The notes: generated by a model from the sequence alone, not told the origin. Shown: positions 36,474 through 49,333, counted from the stretch's first letter. The stretch: 64,000 bases of DNA from Zanthoxylum bungeanum (GCA_019454045.1 SKCR01021112.1:1-64000), one strand, 5' to 3'. Numbers and translations are program-made.

Positions 36474-37131
36474 TGTGGGACACAGAACTTTGGTGACGCT
36501 GTTCTAGGCTCGCGGCCTAGTTGGGAGTACGAAATAACATGAAGTCGCTACCCGGTGTGAACCGGGACAAAGATTTAAGCCGCACTCACCCCTCGCAAGG
36601 GAAGACCTCAAACCGTTGGGTTCGGAATGGTCCATTACTTATGTCACTTGTGATGATATGATTTGTGTAATAAACTAACTGAATCTATTCAACATTCATG
36701 CTCAATGGGTACTTAGATCTAACATGCTTTCATCTAAATAACTCCACTCAATATAACACAACGAGCATATTGAACCATTAAACCAAAGTAAACAAATAAC
36801 TAATTAAACATAAACATAAACTAAACGAAACATCATGCATAAAGAATGAAGAAACAACATGCCTAAATAACACAATCATGCTTTGAAAATTAAATAACGA
36901 GACTAAATTAACTCATGCTTAAAATAATAAATAAACGGCCTAGAACTATGACATGCTCAAATACAAATTTGGATGGGACAAAACATATGTCTCTTAAGTG
37001 GTACGTGGTGTTGTATCCCGAGTACAAACCGCACTACAGTCCATTCGGATTCGGCTACAGAATTTACGTCCGAGTTTCCATCCTATATACCACAAAAGGG
37101 AACACATGTCCCGCCCATCCAACAATCAAAT
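36474..37131 (-). repeat. 5' LTR of element D, inner part
   Basis: Starts TGTGGGACACAGAACTTTGG next to the primer-binding site and matches 30450-31105 closely. It is interrupted after CAAAT (37127-37131) by a solo LTR and resumes at 39766. Confidence 0.88.
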
Positions 37132-39760
37132 TGTAGGCACTGCATTTTTACACATAAGTCCCTATGATGAGTCTCATTTTGGAGACACTACCTTTTAAGT
37201 CACGGAGGTCACGGGAAACGGACATCGGAAGGGGAAATTCAGAATAAACAAGGTTCACTGTTTTCGTTCGTGCTACGTTCGTGTTTACGTTCGAACGTCA
37301 AACGGATTGCGGGCGTTCGTGCCGCGTTCGAGGAAGCGTTCGAACGGTGTCGGTAATTATGGTTTTGCTGCTAGCCTCACATCCAGCCCAATTAGCCCCC
37401 CAAAGCCCATAAAACACATCCCAATTTAAATAAATAAATATTAATTAAAACATTAACTAAATAATATAATAATTAAATTAATTAAATGATTAAATAAAAC
37501 ATATACCAAACATAAAATAAACAATTACCAACTTAAACTAAAATCATGCCTAAATTAACAAATCACATACTAAATCAAAATATAATCATGCCTAATTAAA
37601 ATCAATCAACCAATTATATTCCCAATCTAATAAGATTATTCCCAAACTTAAAATATTGTATTCCTAAACCAAGCCAATCAAATATTCAACCTTCCCTATC
37701 TAGCCAAGATTTGTCCCCCCCTCAATCTTTGACTTCCCTTAACCAAACCAAATCAAATCCCTCTTCAATTAGCCTAACCCTTTGCCTATAAAAAGAACCC
37801 TTCACCAACCTTCTCAAGCTAGTTTTTTAGTTTCTAGACCCTAGTCCCTAGCTCATACACAACACACATAAAAATTACAGGAAGAAGACACCCAAAAACA
37901 GTAAGCAAAAGATAAAGAGGAAACGACAGCGAAACCACAAGGAAACAATAGCAAAAGACGGAGAACGACGACTCAAAACAGTAAAGACAACGAACGAGAA
38001 CAGTGAACCAGTGAACCGGGAGAGTTGCGGAGCATCCACCCTTCCGACGATCGTGTACCGTACATCCGAGAGGTGATTTAAAAGGTTAGACCTGAGGGTA
38101 CCTTTTCATTAGTTTATATTCATTTTTTTTTATTATTATTGAATTCTATTCGCATGAGAGTCGTTTATGGATGCATGTTGTGGCTTGAATGAAATGGAAG
38201 AGTGTCGTCTCTTGTGGTATATAGGATGGAAACCCAGACGTAAATTCCGTAGCCGAATCCGAATGGAAGATAGTGCGGTCTGTACATGGGACACAACTCC
38301 ACGTACCACTTGAGTAAACGGCACCTTCTCTTGTGTGGCGTTGCTTTGGTTTAGTTATTTCTTGTCATTTAAATTCTGTATGTTGCTTATTCCCATATGA
38401 TATGATCGAGTGCATGTGCTTAGTAAGTGCGATGAAAGGTTCCCTAATTGGAGGGGTTAAAATCCTTCACCACGACGCTTTGCCGCACCGATTGATGTGT
38501 GTTCGATTGAATGCGAGATACGTTCAATCGAGCATACCTAGTTTGATATGATTGTCTTTATTTTCGTATGCATGATTCAACCAAACGCATGGGTTTAGTA
38601 AGTGCGATGTGAGATCCCCTATGGGGAGGGGCTAAAGCCCTTTACCACGATGCTTTGCCGCGCCGGTTGATGTGTGTTCGGTTGGATGCAAGACACGTTC
38701 AATCGGACATACTTAGAATAGTATGATTGTCTTTATGTTTGTATGGATGATGTGATGTGACTCGCATGGGCTTAGTATGTTGGTCTAAAGGTCATCTCTT
38801 TGAGAGATCAAGAGCCCTCAAAAGGCCACCTTTACGGCAGTACTTCACCGCGCCCCTTTATTTTGTTGTTTATGTATTGCGTCCCATTTCATGCATCAGG
38901 TCTGTTCCCGTTCGAACGCATTTACGAACGCAACTCGAACGCGCATGCATTTTCGCCTTATCATGCATCAGCTCTCATTTCCGTTCGAACGCGTTTACAA
39001 ACGCCATACGAACGTGAGCATTCTATTTCATTTCTGTTCGAACGCGCTATCAAACGCCATACGAACGCGAGCATTCTGTTTCATTTCCATTCGAACGCGT
39101 TTATGAACGCTACTCGAACGTGAGCATTCTGTTTCATCTTCGTTCGAACGCGTTTACGAACGCTACACGAATGCGCACACACTGAACTGAGTATGTCTTA
39201 TCATATTCATGCATAATTGCCTCTTGGTTGATCTTTCTTGTGTTATATAGCCAACCGTATTATTTGTATCCCTGCATTTATCCATTCTATGTGTTCTCGG
39301 GATTGTATTCAAGCATGATTAGGCTGTTAGCATGTTATTTGGTTAATAGGTTCATGAGATAGTACTCAAGCATGATTATGTTGTTCTTAGTTTTCCATAT
39401 CATAGGATTGAAATATGTTCATGAGATGCCATGTGATGTTGCATGTTGTGATGAACTTGTTGATGTATGCATATGAATTTAGAAGCATGATATTCTTGGA
39501 AATAAATGTTATTTAAGCCTGGTTAAATTATTACATAAATCCTTTTATTACAAGTGACATAAGTAAGGGACCATTCCGAACCCAACGGTTTGAGGTCTTC
39601 CATTGCGAGGGGTGAGTGCGGCCTTAAATCTCATTTTCCCGGTTCACACGGGTGGCGACTCCATTACTCTCCGGTTTAGTCCCCTGTGGCTACTCCGTAC
39701 TCCCAACCGGGCCGCGAGCCCGGGACAGCATGCGTCGCCCAGGTTTCCTGTGTTCCCACA
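37132..39760 (+). mobile_element. Level-5 solo LTR of the D family, opposite orientation
   Basis: Runs TGTAGGCACTGCATTTTTAC to CCTGTGTTCCCACA (2629 bp) with CAAAT duplicated at 37127-37131 and 39761-39765. It is the reverse complement of the D LTR type but diverged. It contains short repeats GTTCGAACGCG (about 38910-39160) and a two-copy block around AGTAAGTGCGATG (38423 and 38600), each followed by CTTTGCCGC. No interior remains. Confidence 0.88.
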
Positions 39761-39765
39761 CAAAT

Positions 39766-41218
39766 CATGCCTCAACGACTCTCATGCGATAATATATTAA
39801 AATAAACAAAAAATAAACGAAAAGTAATAAATAAAAAGGTGCCCTCGGGTCTAACCTCTTTTGTCGTCTCTCGAAAGCGCGTTACACGGCCGTCGGAAGG
39901 GATGATGTTCCGTAACTTTTTTAGTTCACTGATCCGATGTTTTTCCTCGCTGTTTCGCTGTTTGGTCTATTGTTTTCACTCCATTTCGCTACTATTTTCG
40001 GTGAATTTTCTGGTCACTGTTTCAGGTGTGTTAATGGACTGTTCTCGGCAGTTTCGGGGGGCTATTTTGGGCAGTTTACTGGGCAGTTTCTGGATAGTTT
40101 TTGGGCAGTTTTACTAGGCAGTTTTTGGATAGTTTCTGGGCAGTTTTTCGGTGGATTATGAAGCCTGTTTTTGGTGCAATGCAGTGAGCGGTTTTGGATG
40201 TAATAGGCGGCAGTGAGGGGAACTAGGTTGCGGCAGTTTTAGGTAGTGAATGGGGGCCTTTATGGTGAAGTTTTAGACAATGAATAGATGCGGCTGGACT
40301 GGGGCTTTTGGTCCGCAATGCAAGGGTCGGTTATGGGGCAGTTATGTGTGGTCAAGGGGCTTATGCGTGAGTTGTTAGGGCTGGATGGATAATCGTTGAA
40401 AGTGATTTTTGGAAGGGGCAGATGGCTTGCGTGGGGTTTTAGAATAAGTGGTGTGCTGAAAGGCTATAGGGCAGTGGCGTTAGGTGGGCTGTTGGCTGAT
40501 GTGTTGAAGGGTTGATGCCGAGTATATCTATGGTTCTCTGGTGATGAGTTGAAGGGCATGTGGCTAGAGGCAGTGAGTTGAGTGGCGTGCATGGAGGCTT
40601 TTTTTTTGTTTGGTGAGTTCGTGAAGGGTTCGGCAGTAGTGTGGCGGCAAGGGCGAGAGAGCCTACATGAGTGGAGGGTGATCGGCAATATGTTGAGTGT
40701 TGTGGCTGATTTATGGGTGAAGCTGGATCAAAAGAGAGGGTCTGTTTGATTGATGAGGGCAGATTGGTGTTGTGGCGTTGTCGGTGTGAGGTTTTTGTTG
40801 ATGAATTGAGTGATTTGTGTGCGTGTGTTTGTTACGTGAAGGAGGCAGTGATAAGGTGTTGCCGTGAGTTGTTCTGCTTGAGGGGAGTGAGGCGAGCTGG
40901 TGATGCTGTTGAAGGGCGTGAAGGAGCAGGCTTGTAAAGGCTTTGAAAAATGGCTTCTTCACGTGTGATTATGGTTTTTTATTTTGTTTATTCTTTGTGC
41001 CGTGAATGGTTGTATGTGGAGAGTCTGGTTGCTATCAATGTGTTTAGGGTTTTTGTTGGTTTTTGAAGTGCCGAATCAGTGAGGGAGAGGGAGAGAGGAT
41101 CCGGAGAGTTTAGTTTATGTCATCTTTTATAGTAGCAGGTTAGGGTTTGGGTTATTAGGGTTGTACATGGGTTTTTAAAAGGTAACAAAATCAATTAAAT
41201 GAGGATTTATTTTATTAA
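39766..41218 (-). repeat. 5' LTR of element D, outer part, truncated
   Basis: Continues the LTR after the solo LTR and matches 31106-32556 of the other LTR with few differences. It stops at TTTATTTTATTAA. The joined copia sequence starts GGATCCGGAGAGTTTTCC, and the same word GGATCCGGAGAGTTT also occurs inside this LTR at 41098. Confidence 0.85.
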
Positions 41219-42562
41219 GGATCCGGAGAGTTTTCCTAGAAAATGAATTCATAAATGCAGTGGTAAGTGGGAGGAAAGTATAACTTGATGAAAATCAGAG
41301 TGATACTGTTCCTGGCACCGACCCCCTCACGGAACACGAACAGTCCATCATAGATGAGATCGTTCCATAATCTTCTTATACACAAGAACCACGTAAGTCG
41401 GAGAGAGTCAAAAAACAACCTGAGAGGTATGAGTTTCTAATCTCACCTCATGTAGACATTAATCTTATTAAGGAAGATGAACCAGCTACGTATGAGGAAG
41501 CGATACAAGGTATCGACTCCGCTTTATGGCAAGAAGCCATGAAGTCCGAAATAGATTCCATGTATACCAATCAAGTTTGGACACTGGTTGATGTACCAGA
41601 AGACATTAAGCCTATTGGTTGTAGATGGGTATTCAAAAGGAAGAAAGACATGGAAGGCAACATACAAACGTACAAAGCTAGGCTTGTAGCTAAAGGTTAT
41701 CATCAACGACATGGTGTCGATTATGACGAGACTTTTTCATCTGTTGCCATGATTAAATCCATTCAGATAATGCTTGCTATTGCTGCATATTTCTATTATG
41801 AAATATGACAGATGGATGTCAAAACTGCTTTCCTTAACAGAAACCTTTTGGAGGATGTTTATATGCAACAACCTGATGGTTTTATCGTACAAAGACATGC
41901 AAACAAGGTTTGCAAGTTAAACCGATCCATTTATGGATTAAAGCAAGCATCACGTTCTTGGAACCCATATTTTGATGAGATCATAAAAGAATATGGTTTC
42001 ATTCAAAACGAAAATGATTCTTGTGTATATAAGAAGGTTAGTGGCAGCGCACTGACATTCATTGTCCTATACGTTGATGATGTATTGCTTCTTGGAAATG
42101 ACATTCCCATGCTACAATCGGTGAAAGCTTGGCTTTCATTACAATTCTCCATGAAAGACTTGGGAGAGGCAGCCTTTATTCTAGGAATAAGGATCTACCG
42201 GGATAGATCTAGAAAGCTGCTGGCACTCTCCCAGAGCTCGTACATTGACAAAGTGTTGAAGAGATTCAACATGGATCAGTCCAAGAGGGGGCTGCTTCCG
42301 GTGTCACATGACGTCTCTCTATCGAAGGATATGTGTCCTAAAACTCAAGATAAGAGAGATGCAATGATTCGGATCCCGTATGCTTCAACAGTCGGATCGA
42401 TCATGTACGCTACGATATGTACGCGACCTGATGTCTCATATGATTTGAGCATGTGTAGTCGCTATCCGGCCGATCCAGGTGATGGTCACTGGATTGTTGT
42501 AAAGAACATCCTTAAGTATCTTAGACGAACTAAAGATGCTTTCTTAGTCTATGGGGAATGAT
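41219..42562 (+). pseudogene. Element B reverse transcriptase (copia)
   Basis: VFLENEF resumes the linker after D. RKSERVKKQPERYEF and ATYEEAIQG lead into RT: WQEAMKSEIDSMYTNQVWTLVD, GCRWVFKRKKDMEG, KARLVAKGYHQRHGVDYDETF (about 41666-41740), MDVKTAFLNRNLLEDVYMQQP and the catalytic YVDDVLLLGND (about 42070-42100), then SLKDLG-like MKDLGEAAFILGI. Stops occur in the linker (about 41281, 41368), at TGA 41807 within YYEI-stop-QMDV (a Trp codon in relatives) and at TGA 42559. Confidence 0.93.
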
Positions 42563-43043
42563 AACTTGAGGTGATTGGGTTCGCCGATGCAAGTTTCCAA
42601 ACCGATAAAGATGACTGTAAGTCACAATCAGGGTACATATTTTATTTGAACAACGGAGCAATGGGCTAGAAATCTTCCAAACAAGAGACTGTTGTCGATT
42701 CAACAACAGAAGCGGAATATATTGCTGCAGCTGAGGGGCAGCAAAATAATTAGTTTGGATTCGTAAATTCCTAATTGGATTAGGAGTAGTTCCGTTAGCA
42801 GCTGTGTCTATTCCTTTGTATTGTGACAATAATGAGGCTATCACACATGCTAAGGAACCACAGTCTCATCAACGATCCAAGCATGAACTTCGACGATTTC
42901 ACATGATTCGTGAGATCATACATCGTGGCGATGTGAAGATCGAAAAGATCGCATCAGATGATAACATTGCAGATCCGCTGACGAAGGCTATTTCTCACAA
43001 AAGTTTGAGCGACATGTACATAGTTCAGGTGTTAGATACTTGA
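42563..43043 (+). pseudogene. Element B RNase H (copia)
   Basis: Pieces in shifting frames: VIGFADASFQTDKDDCKSQSGYIFYLNNGAMG (about 42571-42668), KQETVVDSTTEAEYIAAAE (about 42680-42737), then IPLYCDNNEAITHAKEPQSHQRSKH and NIADPLTKAISH in the frame of 42804. The catalytic Asp/Glu/Asp set (FADA, TEAEY, YCDN) is visible. A TAG interrupts after NNGAMG and a frameshift lies near 42745. Confidence 0.9.
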
Positions 43044-43071
43044 GTGATTGGCTATAGGCCAAGTGGGAGAT

Positions 43072-44898
43072 TGTTGGATAATTATGACCCATAACATCAC
43101 TATTTGTAAAGAACATTGTGTTTTTTAAAAATTAAATATGTGACAAAAGGAAATTATTATTTTATCATTATTGTAATTAGATTACTTGGATATATATTAA
43201 TGACAAAAGTCCATATGGTTAAATCAGATTAATAAGATATGAGACAATATTAATCCACGAATGGTTTAATCATTAAATATCTCTAGTCGAAGTATTATCG
43301 AGACTGGACATTGATAATGCGGAATAGACTAGTATTACACGTGTGCGCGTTATGGAAGCTTAACGACATAGTTCTCATATATTTAGGTATTGGATACTTA
43401 TGCAAGTGTAATAAGAGGTTCTGTTAGCCGTTGGACCGGGAACAGTTCGCTCTGGATAGACCCACTCAGAATCTCATTAGTAGTATGACTGTGTCAATAG
43501 GAATTCGAATCAGGGTAGGTGTATGTGATCTTTAACCTGAGACTTACGTCGCTATTACTTGCGACAATCAGTTTACTTTGGTATTTGTCGTCTGGAGCTT
43601 TAACAGGTTCTATGTACGCCTGTATTGGGTTTACTGAGAATCGTAGTGTATTGGATGTGATTTCAATATGTGAGTATCACTTCAGTAATATGGAGATGAT
43701 GGTCACACATGATACATAACTATAACTCTAAAAGCTGCAGCTATCAGGATAATATGACTAGGTCATGACTTCCCGATTACATAGATTAGTTACACGGGAT
43801 CCGATATATGCTTCGTACATGGCAGACACAAAGCCAGCCCTAGGCCTAGCATGTGACATCCGATACTGGATCGTATTACGTATTACATAGTATTACTACG
43901 CCTGATACAAATGATATTCATCGGTGAATATTTCTGGAGAATTGGGTAGGCACGGTGCTTTGCTAGAAGCCAACTATGTCTTGTAAATCGGTGAGAATAT
44001 GGTACGAGATACGCACATGTTCAGATAGTCCGATAACCGTATTTACTGCCAACATATCCAGGAATCTCTTAGGTCACTTCCCAAAAATTCATCAATGACA
44101 TTTGACTCAAATAGAATTAATCTGGGATTAATCATGAGAGAAAATTAATCTGGGATTGAATTTGTATGAAAGAGAGAACGCGATTAATTTAGAATTAATC
44201 GATAAAATAAATTTAATAATTAAATTGGAATTTTCTATTTAATTTATTTATTTGGGGCTAAAATAATATATCAGATATATTAACTGAAATCAGATTTCAT
44301 ACGAAATTAAAATTAGATTTTAATTCGGGCGAACGAATTAATTTAGAATTAAGTCGTAAGCGACTATCGTAAAAATTTTGTGAGACATAATTTTTTAATT
44401 AAATTGGATTTAATTATGTCGTGACGACAAATTCGTTTAATCGAAATTAAACGAACCCGATAAAATTACCCGTGACTTAATTGTGTGTTTGAGAGGCCAA
44501 CTTAAATTTTGAATTTAAAAGTGGTGGGACCACTTGACTTACATCAAATGTCAAATTTTGATGGAAGTAGTTGGCTTAATTAATGTAAAGCATTAACAAC
44601 TCAACCACCAAGTCTTGGCACACAACAACACTTTCTTTCTCTCTTCTTCTCCTTGGCCGAATTCATCTCCCATTGAAGTGAAATTTTTGCTTCAAAAATT
44701 TCATCAAAGCTAGCACTTGGAGGAGTCATTTGAGGTGATAGAGAAACTCACCCAAGGACAAACAACAATCTTAGAGCTTCATCCAAAGAAATTTTGAAAT
44801 TTCACCAAATAACAATGTAAGTGATTCCGCCACTTTTCTTTTTAATTTCAAACTTAAAATCACATTTAGGATCTTGTGGCATATCTTAGAGACTAACA
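43072..44898 (+). repeat. 3' LTR of element B
   Basis: TGTTGGATAATTATGACCC to GAGACTAACA, preceded by polypurine tract CCAAGTGGGAGAT and followed by TSD GTTAC (44899-44903). The paired frames at 16680 and 43519 are the same LTR segment, not genes. Confidence 0.92.
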
Positions 44899-44903
44899 GT
44901 TAC

Positions 44904-45300
44904 GTCTGGCTGAAGACGTTAAACTTAGCGCTAGCAGGGAGGCAACCCTTGCATATGTATTTATTTATTTAATTTTATTTTATTTACTGTAGTTTTATTT
45001 TATTGTGTGCTAATTGCATGTTTATTGTTTGCATAAGTATTTATGCAGGTGTTCAGTGCAACTTACACAATCACACAACCCAAATCTTACCAGCAGGAAC
45101 CTGATGAACTCCGCCTGGTAGTGTTGTTCCTTAATCATTTTTCTTTATATTTATCTTACATTGAGGACAATGCAAGTTTTAAGTGTGGGGGTGTATGCAT
45201 GAGTATGATAATACCTGTTGTTTTGTTATAAAAAAATTTATTTTGTTTGTTTTTAGTCATTATAGAAAGCAGAAGTCCAATGATGATATTGTTTGCTTTA
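44904..45300 (+). other. Element A 3' non-coding region, left of E
   Basis: Opens with the conserved post-gag motif (TTAGCGCTAGCAGGGAGGCA). It then has ACATTGAGGACAATGCAAG and TAAGTGTGGGGGTG (45160-45193), a polypurine-like block also present in E. It is interrupted by E at 45306. Confidence 0.75.
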
Positions 45301-45305
45301 TGGTG

Positions 45306-46628
45306 TGTTGTGATATTTTATATCGTACCGCAAGTGTACGGTGTCAAGTTTTAGTATAAATCAGTGAAAGAGTGTCGAACCCACAAGGATTGCGTTAACT
45401 CGCACTAAGTATTACAATTGATAATTCTAACTTTATTTAGACGATAATTAATAAAGATTTAATGAAATAAATATAAAAATAATTTGATAGGAGAGACTAA
45501 TATGATAGAGATTTTTGATCCTGATTTCACCTAGCTGTCGCCTATGTATTTGTCATGCCAATTAATCCTTGTTCAGTTATATTGTTTATAAGTCAAGACT
45601 CCTAAAATATCCACTCAATCTCTCGAGTGCGAGTGAAAATATCATCAACTATAGACTTCGACATCTCTATAAAAATCCAATAGTTAACAACTCATTACGC
45701 TTTGTGATTCTATATTAATGACTTCAAAGGAACTACAGATTCTCTCGAACTCTATAAAATCCTACGTCATATTCTCTAGATCCATTCAAAATCCTCTCTC
45801 TCGAGTGAAAGATTTCAAACATATATCATCATATTTGTGGCCAGCAAACACAAGGCACTAAACTCAAAAGAATATAAATAAATCAATAAAACTTCATAAC
45901 AAAATTAGCAAACAATATAATGTTCAAGCATCGATTACATCATTCTCTAGAATTAAGGAGTTAGTTCATGACTAAAGATAAAAATAATGATAAATAAGTC
46001 ATGAATCTAATGGAAATCATTAGAGTTCTAAGAAAGAAACTAGAAGATATAACCCGAATTGGATCTCTTCCTCTTCGGACGTCACCGCCTTTGTCTCCTC
46101 TTGTTGCTCTTCAATCCTCCTCCTTGGATCTCTCTAAAAATAAGTATTTCTGTGTTTTATGATGTGTAATAGCCTCCTCTTTTGAGTTTTGGACGAAGTC
46201 ATGTATTTATAATAGAGCCTTGGGTCATAAACATCTTAAAAAACCCTAAAATCATATTTCTGGTCCGCGGGGGACGCTGCGGCGCCGAACAGTGGGCGCT
46301 ACAGCGCCCATCTCTTGGGAAAATATATGTAAATGACTATATCTCCTCGAGTAGATGTAAATCCATATTATGGGTCTCGTAACTCCTTCTAGATCAAAAG
46401 TTATAGCCTTTTTAATTTTAGTGCGCAGCTGATGTTGGTTTTTGCTGCTTCTTGAGTTTGATACTCCCGATAGGTCCCGAAATACGCGTATTTACTCCAT
46501 TCTTGATGTTATAATGCTTCCTACAAATAAGACATAAAATAAATTATAAAATACATTAAATGGCTCGAACCATAACAAAATAATAGGCTAAAGATGCTAG
46601 AATAAGTGAGTATAAACTACAATTATCA
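45306..46628 (-). repeat. 3' LTR of element E
   Basis: Plus-strand start TGTTGTGATATTTTATATCG, end CAATTATCA. It contains a perfect GC-rich hairpin GGGCGCTACAGCGCCC at about 46287. The matching hairpin in the other LTR has loop TTCA with the stem kept. Confidence 0.88.
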
Positions 46629-48066
46629 AACACCCCTAAATTTAAGATTTTGCTAGTCCCGAGCAAAAGATAAAATAAAAACTAAATTCAAATTAACAAA
46701 TAAAAATTACTAAATTAACTAAGTTATTTTCGTAGGGATCACGATTGCATTTAACGTATGCAACAAGCCTTTAAACCCCTAGGCGGCCCTAGTGGACGAG
46801 TTATAGTCTCGTGAGAGCTTACATCGACGATACCCACAAACGTCATTCACACACATGCAATCATACAAAAATATAAAAAATAAAAAAAGCATAGTCCCGA
46901 TAGTTACGCATAAAATTATCCTCAAAGAAAGCTTATAAATGAAATTAAAGAACCTTCAAAGTACGCAATTGCAACTCGAATCCAAGTTCTTGAATAAATT
47001 ATCTAAGCTAGACTCACAGTGTGTGTGTGTGTGTGAAGGTTCAGTCACAGCTTGATTCCTAAGTAAGCAAACTTAATGTTTTCGTTTAAAAATTGGGATC
47101 GATGGGTCAAACCAACCTAGATATCTTAATTATGCTATGTAATTGCTTTATTTTGTGCTCAGTATGATATGATTTTTCTTTTCTTTTCTTGTCTCTTTTT
47201 ACTTCTCTTTTTGCATTTTTTTATTCAACTCACCTACCCCTTAAGGTAGCATTTCTCCTCATGGTGGTCCTAATACTCGTCCATGGGTAGCTTCACGCTT
47301 ATCGGTTATAGGTGGTTTATTTTCTTTCTTTTAGAGACTTTTTTTCCTTTTATTTCTTATCCACCATACATCATAACACTAGCAAATCAAGATAGAATCT
47401 AAGAAAACAGTCATTCATCGACATGCAATTTCTTCAACTAGTCACCTTGTCAACTACTTAAGTGATCACTGCTAAAAACCTATTTTTAAGTGCTTACGAG
47501 TCTAACATAGATCAACTATTCAAGGCATTAGATAAAAGTATATCGGGCACTTATCGCTTCTAAAATTTCACCCATAAACAATACAAAATTCATCATAGAA
47601 TTTATGTTTTACTATCTAGGATTAAAAATAAATAAATAATTTTTTTCAGCTTAACTTAACAAATAAATAACAAGTAAGCAACATGCACACACCCCCAAAC
47701 TTAAAACTTGCATTGTCCTCAATGTAAGATAAAAATAAAGAACAAGAGTGAGGAACAACACTACCGTGCATGGAGTTGATCAGGCTCCTACTTGTTAGAA
47801 TTTAGTTGCGCGGGCATTGTGTGTCTCGTGCTACCTGCATAAATAGCATGCAAAACAAATAAATAAACAAATAGCACACGATAAAATAAAAATTAAAAAT
47901 AATAAAACGAATGCAAGAGTTGTCTCCCCGCTAGCGCTAAGTTTAACGTCTTCAGCCAGACGCAACCACCCAATTGGTGGTCATGGTAGCTTCTTCTTGT
48001 GTATCCACTGATTGCTTTGACATGAAAAAATGGCTTCGCGGCTGTGGCAGTTTTATCCAAATACCC
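46629..48066 (-). other. Element E 3' non-coding region
   Basis: On the minus strand, after the gag stop, come the post-gag motif (47920-47965), the TTGAGGACAATGCAAG block (about 47705-47722), block M2 (47231-47315), a (GT)n run at 47020-47034, the three-hairpin module (46744-46812) and a polypurine tract next to 46629. Confidence 0.8.
46744..46812 (-). ncRNA. Conserved 69-nt three-hairpin module (copy in E)
   Basis: Minus-strand stems ACGAG/CTCGT, CTAGG/CCTAG and GTTGCAT/ATGCAAT (last pair G-U). Loops are ACTATAA, GCCG and ACGTTAA, differing from C at several loop positions while pairing is kept. RNA function is inferred. Confidence 0.55.
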
Positions 48067-49333
48067 CTACTGCTGTTTGGTTATGGAGGATGCAATCTGC
48101 CCAATTTGTGTTTCTAAAGACTTCATGGAGGCCTCAAGATTTTCCATGTGTGTCTCAATATTGTTCAGCCTTGACTCATTCTTCTCAAACCTCGTTGAAG
48201 TATTAGCAACAAACGTGCTCATGAAATCTTCTAAGGAAGGTTTCTGCTCAGCTCTTTGATAGTCAAAACCAGATGAAGGTTGCAAAACATTCTCCGTATT
48301 AGCATATGACAGGTTTGGATGATAACGATTAGGCACATGATTTCCTCTATAGCTGTTAAAGTTCCGATTATTCACATATTGGACTTGCTCGACGTTTGGG
48401 TTTCCTTCCAATAATAGCATATTTGTAGCCGATGCTGATTCAATAGATGGTACCCGTGGATTTGTTAGGGCTGCTACTTGAGTAGATGATGTGGAAATCT
48501 GAGCTGTAAGTGCTACAAGAGGGTCCACTTCATATATTCCAGCCATTTTGGTCACCGTAATGCGTTCACTTCGCCATTGATAATGATTAATGGCCATTTC
48601 TTCCAATAGATTGTAGGCGTCCTTAGCTGATTTCTTGAATAGAGCTCCCCCAGCTGCTGCATCAACCACAGTCCTATTCGAACCATTCAGCCCATTATAG
48701 AACAACTGAATCTGGATCCAATCTGCATAATTGTGTTATGGACATCTATGTAGTAGATCTTTAAATCTGTCTCATGCTTCATATAAAGTCTCAGTCTTCA
48801 TCTGCTTAAATATACTAATTTCTGCCCTCAATTGAGCTGATTTAGCTGGTGGAAAGAATCTCTCAAGAAATTTTGTGGCCACATCCTGCCATGTCATGAT
48901 ACTCACTGTCTGTATTGATTGCAGCCAATCTCATGCTTTATCCCATAAAGAGAATGAGAATAAACGTAGCCTGATAGCCTTTTTACTCACGCCATTTATC
49001 TTTATGGTATCTGCGATCTCCAGGAACATCCTTAAGTGCAAGTTGGGATCTTCTATAGCTGAGCCCCCAAACTGATTTTCTTTGTACCATGTTGATCAAT
49101 GCAGGTTTTAATTCAAAATTGTTGGCGTTGATTGGTTGATGGGCAATCCCAGAATAGATATCATTAATGACCGGTTTGAAGTGATCTCTGATTGCCACAT
49201 GGCGTGGGTTGTTCTCTATGTTTTCAGCTGCCATTGCTTCTTGTTCAACTTTCCTTTCTTTCCTTAGTCTCCTCGTTGTTCTTTCTATTTCAGGATTAAA
49301 CAGGAGCGAGTCGAGACTTGTGGATCTTCGCAT
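48067..49333 (-). pseudogene. Element E gag (Athila-like), frameshifted
   Basis: The ATG at 49333 opens MRRSTSLDSLLFNPEIERT, the standard Athila-type gag start. RDHFKPVINDIYSGIA and NNFELKPALINMVQ follow; after shifts and stops (48710-48985) come MTWQDVATKFLERFFPPAKS and AEISIFKQ. From 48705 to 48067 one frame reads FYNGLNGSNRTVVDAAAGGALF, NRNFNSYRGNHVPNRYHPNLSY and a coiled-coil end NNIETHMENLEASMKSLETQIGQIAS, the usual gag C-terminus before protease. It stops there, without protease. Capsid function is by family. Confidence 0.88.

Larger units (their letters stand above)
30450..41218 (-). mobile_element. Element D: large non-coding LTR retrotransposon (LARD-like)
   Basis: In minus orientation. 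The 3' LTR is 30450-33067 and the 5' LTR is 36474-37131 plus 39766-41218, interrupted by a solo LTR. The primer-binding site lies at 36453-36470 and the polypurine tract (AAAGTGGGGGCGAC on the minus strand) at 33068-33082. The 3.4-kb interior encodes no retroviral domain and is largely tandem arrays. The 5' end of the 5' LTR is missing: the copy stops at 41218, corresponding to 32556 of the 3' LTR, so about 510 bp and the right TSD are lost. The left target site would be CTCTT (30445-30449). Confidence 0.85.
16233..44898 (+). mobile_element. Element B: Ty1/copia retrotransposon, decayed, host of nested C and D
   Basis: LTRs at 16233-18057 and 43072-44898 (about 1.83 kb each; TGTTGGA...CTAACA) are flanked by duplicated GTTAC (16228-16232 and 44899-44903). 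The primer-binding site TGGTATCTAGAGCC (18059) resembles the initiator tRNA-Met site with one extra base, and the polypurine tract CCAAGTGGGAGAT precedes the 3' LTR. The domain order gag, protease, integrase, RT, RNase H is diagnostic of copia. The integrase is split by C at TGTAT, and the integrase-RT linker by D. Stops and shifts throughout make it inactive. Confidence 0.92.

Noticed and set aside
45301..45308. Perfect TSD for element E
   Set aside because: The best pairing is TGGTG with GGGTG, one mismatch, so E is called from LTRs and primer site and the TSD only as probable.
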